Assembly (NCBI GenBank): GCA_036924285.1 | Contig: JAYKYS010000007.1 | Coordinates: 16,864,001 to 16,928,000 of the forward strand | Reading direction: 5' to 3' | Length of the DNA: 64,000 nt | Origin: Asterella californica | Taxonomy: Eukaryota; Streptophyta; Marchantiopsida; Marchantiales; Aytoniaceae | Shown here: positions 57,201-64,000 of the stretch, one piece after another | How the letters are laid out: each line of letters starts with the position of its first letter | How positions within the stretch are numbered: the stretch's first letter is position 1 | The notes under the pieces: generated by a model | Seen by the model: only the letters and a program-made list of their open reading frames with translations | The model's database searches: none | Told to the model about the DNA's origin: nothing | Translations under genes and position numbers: made by a program

Positions 57201-57800
57201 GCTTTTATGACTAGCTACTGAAACTCAGATTTACGAGGGTTGAGGGAACATTATTAACCTCAAAGGTTCATTTGTAAAAATTGTGTGTACTTGGACGGCA
57301 TAAAAAATATGAATAAATTTATTCTTTAGTGTGGATTTACACTTGGCTTTTTTTCCAAGAGAGATTTCTTCCACAGCTAGATACCCCGTGTAGTCTAAAC
57401 ACCATCCATGCAACATGCAATACGACGTCGTTCTCACTCTTGTAGAAAATAATAACAAAAGCTGAACTCACAAATTCAATACATATGCAAGTGTGAAAAT
57501 TGGTTATTATTTTTATCAAATATACATATATATTTCTGTAAGGGTGCAAAAAATAGATGCTTGAAAGCATAACCTTACGAAGAAATGAGTAGCAACCTTG
57601 GACCAATAAGCAGTAAAATGAACCTAGAGAGGGGAGGGAGAAAGAGCACAATGAGGAGAAAAGAGCTACAAGGAGATATGACTTTGCCCTTCGTATGCTT
57701 GGAGTGTCCCAAGAATAATTGACAACTTCCAAGAATAAGTAAAACTCAAGGTACAATAAGGGACATGCTTCTCTGCCAACTGCCTTTTGGTACTTCTTGA

Positions 57801-57822
57801 TTGTTGGACAATTGTCCAACAA
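57801..57822. repeat. Perfect 22-bp palindrome
   Basis: TTGTTGGACAA followed directly by TTGTCCAACAA, with no spacer. Confidence 0.9.
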
Positions 57823-58669
57823 CTTGAATTTCAAAAATAGCTGCCAAAGCTCGTGTGAGTGATTGAGATTTTTGTAGACTCTTTTGTATTTTATATTCCA
57901 TAGAAATTTGTTCTTTTTTGATATACGTAACATGTCAGAGACCTCTTGATTGATACCAAAAGCACCGTGAATCATTTTGATAATGAAATCTTGACGCACA
58001 TTTTCTTGGATAGCTCAGAATCATACATCAGATTTACAAAAAGTGATGATTGTGGATAACCCATAGGCTTTGCATTATGAGCTTAAACTTATTAGACTTA
58101 TCATAATAGAAGAACTACATTTATATCAGAAAATAAATACTGACATGTTATTGTACATTTTGTTTTCTCTTTTGATGTAAAACGAGTTCTATCTTGGTCA
58201 ATTTATCAGTTGACTTCTCTAACTAAAATTGAACAACGTGTCCAAAATAGTTGTCGTGTTACTACTCTTATCACTCTTTATTTTCATATCATTATCTTTT
58301 TGCCAACAATTTGTGACATGTTTCTATAGACTAGAGTCTCGTTCTATATTTTTATCTCCTTGAATAGATGTGCATCTAGTCATTTGCTAATAGATGAGAA
58401 TACATTCTAAATTTTTTGAACTCAACAACAGTTTTGTTAGTTGCGGTCTTATATCGTACTATGCTTATAGTGATTATCTCTCATCCGCATGTAGGATGTC
58501 ACATGTGCATTTTCATGATCATATTTTATGATGTTCATGGTCATGTGTTGCATGTTTGAATTACAAATGACAATATTAAATTTTTATTTCATACACAATG
58601 CTCATAAAGATGAAAACAGCAGTATGTAAAACTGTACGATACTTATATGAGGTTCTGGACACAATGTGC

Positions 58670-58940
58670 TTCTTGGACGGTCATCTTGGGCTGACGGACT
58701 TTCAGACCGGCATGCAATAGGGGGTTTCAAACATAGGGGTCCGTCATATAAAGACGGATTTTAAGACAAAGTCCATTGTGACCATCCACGGACGTCGTAC
58801 GGACTGGTGGCAGACATGATTACGTGAGTCCGTGACGTACGTTGACAGAACTTTCATCTGCGTCTTAAATCAACATAGTTAATTATGATCATGGACTAAA
58901 CAGTCCAATCCGTCATCACGGACTAAGCCGTCGAGTCTGT
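58670..58940. repeat. Patch of dispersed GTCCGT / ACGGAC motifs
   Basis: GACGG, ACGGAC and their inverses GTCCGT/CCGTC occur more than ten times in 270 bp on both strands, for example TGACGGACTTTCAGACCG, GGGTCCGTCATATAAAGACGG, CGGACGTCGTACGGACT and GAGTCCGTGACGTACG. The density is far above that of the surrounding AT-rich DNA. It resembles the subterminal repeats of a DNA transposon. Confidence 0.55.
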
Positions 58941-59424
58941 CCCAAGTGACTACAGAAAATGGAAAATGTGGATTTATATACAGAGATACATTGTAATTTA
59001 TAACCATCTGATTGTTTATTGCAGAGTATTTCTCTTTACAAAATCATCAAAAAGCTTATTCTTGAACATGACTCTTTACTCTTATCTATGATATATTATA
59101 AATGGATATTATCGATATGACATGCGAATAATTACAACTCTTTGCGAGTGATTTGTACATTCTTTTAAGAATGAATCAACATATTGATATATAATTTTGA
59201 GATGCGCAAGTAGATAACAATGAAAAAAGCCATGCCATCACACATATCCTTGATTCGTTGCGCGGCTTGAATGATTGTGAATCATACTCCATTTCATCTG
59301 GTTTATCATAAGTTCTCCAAACATGTCATGATAACTACAAAGATAATCAAATCAACCTGAACTAGTTAAGTATATGCAAACTAACTTGTAAACAAACAAG
59401 GGGCGAGAAGGATAACAATTTGAG

Positions 59425-59575
59425 CTTGCGAGTTGCTAGCTTAGTGATTAAGTGGATGAACTAAGCTAGCTTAGTGGAACACTTTCAAATTTTATCGATG
59501 AAGCTAACAAACTTTGCTAGCTTCCCACTAAGCCTGTTTCAGTATTTGTTATTAGCTAGAGAAATCGTTAGCTTA
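59425..59575. repeat. GCTAGCTTA-rich inverted-repeat patch
   Basis: Repeated TTGCTAGCTTAGTG, CTAAGCTAGCTTAG (a perfect 14-bp palindrome near 59462), TTTGCTAGCTTCCCACTAAG and TATTAGCTAGAG. The motifs face both ways across 150 bp. It may be a MITE remnant. Confidence 0.5.
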
Positions 59576-60453
59576 CCAATTACGTGTGTAATATAATTTT
59601 CATGAAAACTACTTATCAGCCAAATGTTGTTTGTTATCATGTCTCCAAGTTTCCGACTTCTTACTGATATCAATCAAAGTTCCATAGTGTCGTTTCCATT
59701 GATATAAACTTGTTGTGACTTACCCTTCACACACCTAACAATGATACCTTTAAAATAACATACAAAACTCGGTACTAAAAGAAAGCTGAATTAATTACTT
59801 TCTTGATTTCAAATTTCTAAACTAAATAATGTTTTTAATGTCAAGTTTCTTCAAAAATTGAGAAGGTTACCAAGACAACGCTCTTATATGTTACTCTGAT
59901 TTTGATTTTTCTAAAAAATTTAGCTTCTCCGAATCTAAAAAGATCAATGTAATCTACACAATATATTTCTATTAAAGTACTTTAAATTACAACATATTAG
60001 ACTTACAATACTTCATATTAGTGTATAACTCTAAAGCATCAATGCTCTCTCATCATCATAGTTCTAAAGTTAAGTTTTAAGATCGTATGAGATTTTTGCA
60101 ACAGTATCCGACTCCAAACTTATTACTATTAATATATTGGATGACATATTCATTTACAATGAATAATATCCATCTGACATTTATCTTAGTACAGTTAACT
60201 ATCAAAGTCTGAATCTTCAAATTGCAAATTAAACATAGTACCATCCCAAAGACAACGTACAAAATTAAATGTGAGATTGGAGTGAGAATGTTAATTGTTG
60301 TGCATAATATAATTAGAGACTTGACAGTCAAGAAATGGATGTTAATTGAGAGAGATATGTGGTTCAGAAGTAGTAAAGGAAGTGAAGCAAATAGAGAAAA
60401 AAAGCATAGTATCTTCACATACTTCTTTTTTAACTCGTGTGGAGTCGGACTAA

Positions 60454-61030
60454 TTATTCATAGTAATTAGTGTGGACTACACTATTTACGAACTCAGCTT
60501 TTGAATTATCATACATGTATTAGTGTGACCCACACTATTTACTCACCTACACTAATAAAGAATTTGTGAAACTAATGTGGTCCACACTATTACACCAATT
60601 TATTTGTAGTATAGATATTTATAGAAGACATAAAAACTGTTGAGTTCTTTTTTTCTAACATGGAGAGAAATTATGAAGAAAGTGCAAAGAAAATATTTGT
60701 ACTAATTAAGTGTATCAGTTGATGCATAACATGAAGAAACAAGCACTGAAAGTATTTGAAAGCTTAACTTTTGATAGATTCTTAAATAATAATTAAATTG
60801 ATCAGTGTTAGGAATCTATAATCTAAAGTTGATTGTAACAGCTTTTTAAGATGTCTTATTCTTCAATAAATAAACAAATAAACAAATAAACAAACAAATA
60901 AATAAACAAATAAATAAACAAATATCACACTAATATATTGTTTTACAGTAAATGAATTTACACAATAGTGTGGACCACACTACATTCACACCCACACTAT
61001 ATAAAATACCACACTAATTGCTGTGAATAG
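60454..61030. mobile_element. Candidate MITE / non-autonomous DNA transposon (~577 bp)
   Basis: Terminal inverted repeats of about 22 bp: the left one begins TTATTCATAGTAATTAGTGTGG (60454), and the reverse complement of the right one (61009-61030) reads CTATTCACAGCAATTAGTGTGG-like, with a few mismatches. Inside each end are further TAGTGTGG...CCACACTA palindromes (60469-60485, near 60522-60540, 60572-60590, and 60966-60982, which is perfect). There is no coding capacity. The superfamily is not decided; possible flanking GTCGGA copies are only a hint of a target duplication. Confidence 0.6.
60868..60922. repeat. (AAATAAAC)n-like microsatellite
   Basis: A run of AAAT and AAAC tetramers inside the candidate MITE. 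Simple sequence. Confidence 0.9.
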
Positions 61031-61839
61031 TGTAGCTGTAAGGTCGGAGCTGATAGTGGTTTATCAAGAGGTTTAACTTACTACTCCCTAACTCAACCCA
61101 CATTGAACCAATTCACTTTGTTGATTTTCCCCCTCATATCTCGCTTGTCATCTTCTCATCTAGACACTTGGGATGCATATTTTAGCTAAATATTCATGTA
61201 CAGAAGAGAAATGAAAATCATAAACAGAAAACCATATGAATTTAGTGTGTTTATAATAAATATTTGTTAAGCGTGAATATATATTCACCTTGTCCAAGTT
61301 TGGAAAAGAGGAATATGCACAAACAGTTTAATTTATGTCTTAACCCTTCCTCTTGGAAGGATTAGGTTAAAAATGAAACTTCTCAGATTAAAAATGGTTG
61401 TACTCGTTTATGACAGCTGTGTTTATACTAAGAATATTATCTTATCTTTTCTCCTTTCTAGAATATATCGACCATCAGTTTTTGTATCCTCGTACGTCTG
61501 AGTTTTAGGTTATCCAATATATTTTGCACTAAATTTTTTTTCAAGCCCATTACTAACCAATTGTTAACCAATTGTTGTTAATAATTTTATGAGTTGCAAT
61601 GGTGTTTGTCCTTTTTTCCCCTCGGTCAGAAGTGCACTTTGCATGCATATTCTGATTTGTATTTGCATCAAAAGAACTAAAGATATATTTGACTAGTACC
61701 AGCATATTGACAAATACTACTAGTGGATTTTCTGACGACGAAGCGAAGCTTCGGTTGAACGCAAAATATCCTTTTCTTCCTTTTTGTCTAGGGCGTGCCA
61801 AAGCGACGTATTACGACGTATAGACTTGGTTGCTGCTTA

Positions 61840-62797
61840 TGTAATGCCGTTTCTAAAATGGGCAGTGATTAACGACAAGAAGCACACGCGGCGCTGGCTA
61901 GGGGTCTCGGGAGCGAAGGCCAAAGGCTGGAACGAGATGAGGAGTGTATAACTAGGGTCGCGAACCCTAAAACATCAATTGTTTTTCCATTCTTCACCTT
62001 CTTGTACCAGCAAAGACGGAGCAGAAGTTGAGCAGAGAGAGACTGTGACCTGGTGAGCTGAGTAGAGAGACTATAACCTGGTGAGCAGGGAGGTAGCATG
62101 GTAGACAGAGACCAAACAGTTGGTTAAGAGTTGCAAGTTGAGGTTACCAGAGGAATTCTAGAGTTAGTAAGATTGTTAATATGAGATTTATCTTCTGAGT
62201 GGAAGATCAGAACGTCTAGAGAGAAGACAAGCTTTTTGGAGAAGTTCTAGTCCCGAAGTGAAATTCTCATCAGAGAATTCTAGCAGCAAGGAAGATTGCC
62301 GGTCTGAGCGTTTTTCCGAGACCCTGTCAGCAAGTAAACGCTGTGTAATGTATATGAGCTCGTGATTTGCTTTGTTATATGATAAGCAAGTTGGATTGAA
62401 GCGTCTGGTGTGGAGTTGACTCTATTTCTGTGTACCTTCCTACTTCCTAGCATCCACTAGGCTTCCTAGTCTTGACTGTAGTTTTGCAGGGATTATTGCG
62501 TTCCGACTTGATCACCAGTAGTGGAAGCGCTGCCCAAATTTTATCCAACCCAAGCCCAAAATAGTTTTCATGGTGTTCTGAAACCTGAGATTAATACTAG
62601 AGACCTGCAAAAGACTAGTTGGTTATTCTAAACCCGTCCGACGGTTATCCAATCCTTGGTGTTTATTAGCGGAAAGTTTAACGAACTGGATTTGGAGACA
62701 CAAATATAGTACAAAGGTCTTCAAGGAGGTTCACGTTCTGTGATTCATTGGCTAGAGGCGGACAACTCGATTCCGTGATCTGCGGCCGAACATTACA
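61840..62797 (+). mobile_element. Complete 5' LTR of a Ty3/gypsy element (family C)
   Basis: It begins TGTAATG and ends CATTACA, matching inverted termini, and is followed 2 bp later by a primer-binding site. Its length is 958 bp. No second copy is in the window; the 3' LTR would lie beyond the right edge. Confidence 0.85.
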
Positions 62798-62799
62798 GT

Positions 62800-62811
62800 T
62801 GGTATCAGAGC
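62800..62811 (+). promoter_or_regulatory. Primer-binding site, initiator-Met tRNA type
   Basis: TGGTATCAGAGC is complementary to the 3' end of plant initiator methionine tRNA, the usual primer for minus-strand DNA synthesis in plant LTR retrotransposons. It sits just after the LTR end. Confidence 0.95.
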
Positions 62812-62847
62812 AGGTTCAGGTTGAATCTTTGCTGAACACCATCGACA

Positions 62848-62907
62848 ATGGAAGCTGTGTCGACTGGGATGGACGAGATGAAGGCGTTTCTGAAGAAGGG
62901 GGTCTGA
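62848..62907 (+). pseudogene. gag start, stopped after 19 codons
   Basis: An ATG 36 bp after the PBS opens a frame encoding MEAVSTGMDEMKAFLKKGV and then TGA. Position and composition fit the N-terminus of gag. The stop coincides with the start of a 118-bp repeat, so the break probably came from a rearrangement. Confidence 0.6.
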
Positions 62908-63261
62908 AAAGCTCTTAATCTAGAGCAGCGACTTCAGAGGAGGAGATCTGGAGTTCTGTGTACATTCAGGAGTCCCAACTTCACAGGGATGTTCAGCATC
63001 CTGTAGACTTCAAATACTCAGAATTGAGGAAATCACTTCAAAACTTCGTGGTTGCGTTCACTGTCAGGAGGGCTACGACTGTCCAAAAAGTTTCAAATCA
63101 TTTGAGTGATTGAGTAATTCAGGACGGCCGCTGAAGCAGAGGAGGTCTGAAAAGCTCTTAATCTAGAGCAGCGATTTCAGAGGAGGAGATCTGGAGTTCT
63201 GTGTACATTCAGGAGTCCCAACTTCACATGGATGTTCAGCATCATGTAGACTTCAAATACT
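62901..63261. repeat. 118-bp direct repeat, period 243 bp, inside the element
   Basis: 62901-63018 and 63144-63261 are almost identical (GGTCTGAAAAGCTCTTAATC at both starts, CTTCAAATACT at both ends). The region is where gag should be but is non-coding. Confidence 0.9.
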
Positions 63262-63696
63262 GTGAGAATATTTGAAATTCATCGAGCCAATTCTCTGTTC
63301 TAGGTCAGAATAGCTGTCTAGGTACCAGAAATTACCATAATTCTCTTACTCAGAACTTTTCTGTCAACATCTCGATGCTAGAGTTCAATCTCAGGCTGAA
63401 ACTTCGTGTGTGTGTGTTCAGTAGTGCCTCATTTACATGTAGGGGAAGTTTGGAAGTCTAAACCTTCATAGTTTTTCTCTCTTTGAGTGCCAAAGTTCAC
63501 CGTCTAAACCTATTACTACTAGTGAGACCTAGATTTCGCTTTTGAGCATATTAGAGGATCCTACACTCATGTGTGAGTGTTTATAGCTCTTGTTGTGACT
63601 TGAAAGCCAACCTCTTGAGTAAACAATCACAGCCAGAAGCCCGGCGCTTTCCTAGGTAGACGGATCACACTTCGACAACGTTTTGATGTCGAATGA

Positions 63697-64000
63697 CGGT
63701 ATCAAAAGGGGAAGGAAAATATTCCAGCGGATGTGTTAAGCAGACGTGTCCAGGCATTAACAACTCAGGACACGAGTGAAGAGCTTTTGGATCGAATTAG
63801 ACAAGCATTGTCAGACGATCCTCAGGCTCAACGTTGGACCAACCAACAAGATAGAGATCCATTGGTACGTAATCTCTCATTTTGCAATGACCTTTGGTTT
63901 TATAAGCAAACCAAGGTCTATGTTCCAGCTGGATCTCTAACGACACTAGTCATGCAAGAATGTCATGATTGTGAACTAGCTGGACATGGAGGGCAGAATA
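63697..64000 (+). pseudogene. Ty3/gypsy pol: RNase H end and integrase zinc-finger start, cut by window edge
   Basis: An open frame from 63697 (after a TGA) to the last base encodes KENIPADVLSRR, the RNase H end motif, then a linker (DPLVRN near the middle, LWFYKQTKVYVPAG) and ECHDCELAGHGG, the start of the H2C2 zinc finger of integrase. It lies only about 900 bp after the PBS, so most of gag, protease, RT and RNase H is deleted. Whether integrase continues intact beyond 64000 cannot be seen. Confidence 0.85.

Larger units (their letters stand above)
57200..60450. other. AT-rich intergenic stretch, no gene recognised
   Basis: The longest frame (minus, 57999-57337, 220 codons) is AT-rich, with hydrophobic stretches and no recognised domain. 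It is a weak candidate for a decayed coding piece. Structural features are the palindrome at 57801, the GTCCGT patch at 58670-58940 and the AGCTAGC patch at 59425-59575. Confidence 0.45.

Noticed and set aside
57337..57999. 220-codon minus-strand frame
   Set aside because: AT-rich with hydrophobic runs but no recognisable family; not strong enough to call a gene.

Overview
The window is nuclear DNA from a land plant. It holds two clearly recognisable protein genes, a class I TCP transcription factor and a 16-exon beta subunit of the cytosolic pyrophosphate-dependent phosphofructokinase (PFP). Both sit as islands in decayed Ty3/gypsy retrotransposon sequence. The plant assignment rests on the TCP domain (a plant-specific family), the plant-type PFP-beta with canonical GT-AG introns, and a retrotransposon primer-binding site matching plant initiator-Met tRNA. 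The species cannot be fixed from sequence alone. A non-seed plant such as a bryophyte or lycophyte is only a guess.

Layout. 1-7.4 kb: remains of at least two Ty3/gypsy elements, one on the plus strand (integrase tail at 226-721, then an LTR half) and one on the minus strand (RNase H, RT and gag remnants at 2560-5757 with its LTR at 5790-7416), joined by an inversion inside an LTR next to a 33-bp hairpin. 7.5-12.3 kb: AT-rich, no recognisable gene, one LTR-head relic and a diverged repeat pair. 12.3-25.7 kb: a more GC-rich island around the TCP gene (CDS 17628-19433, plus strand), with long CT/GA-rich flanks and several GTGGGNCC sites. 26.0-26.3 kb: a cluster of three hairpins. 27.1-32.5 kb: nested plus-strand Ty3/gypsy remnants with two copies of one LTR family. 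32.5-37.4 kb: no recognisable gene. 37.47-45.04 kb: the PFP-beta gene on the minus strand, whose exons join in frame into a 565-residue protein of normal family length. 45-48.9 kb: its upstream region and AT-rich filler with hairpins. 48.9-56.1 kb: further mixed-orientation Ty3/gypsy remnants, including a gag copy with a large internal peptide-repeat expansion. 55.6-57.2 kb: two tandem-repeat arrays, one with a period of about 190 bp and a palindrome in each unit. 57.2-61.8 kb: AT-rich, with palindromes and a probable MITE. 61.84-64.0 kb: the start of another Ty3/gypsy element (complete LTR, PBS, stopped gag start, then pol), cut by the window edge.

The two genes have no evident functional link. 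One is a growth-regulating transcription factor, the other a glycolysis/gluconeogenesis enzyme. No complete autonomous mobile element is present. The most unusual material is structural: several near-perfect short-loop hairpins, the palindrome-bearing tandem array, the gag repeat expansion and the inverted LTR. No convincing previously undescribed multi-gene system was found.
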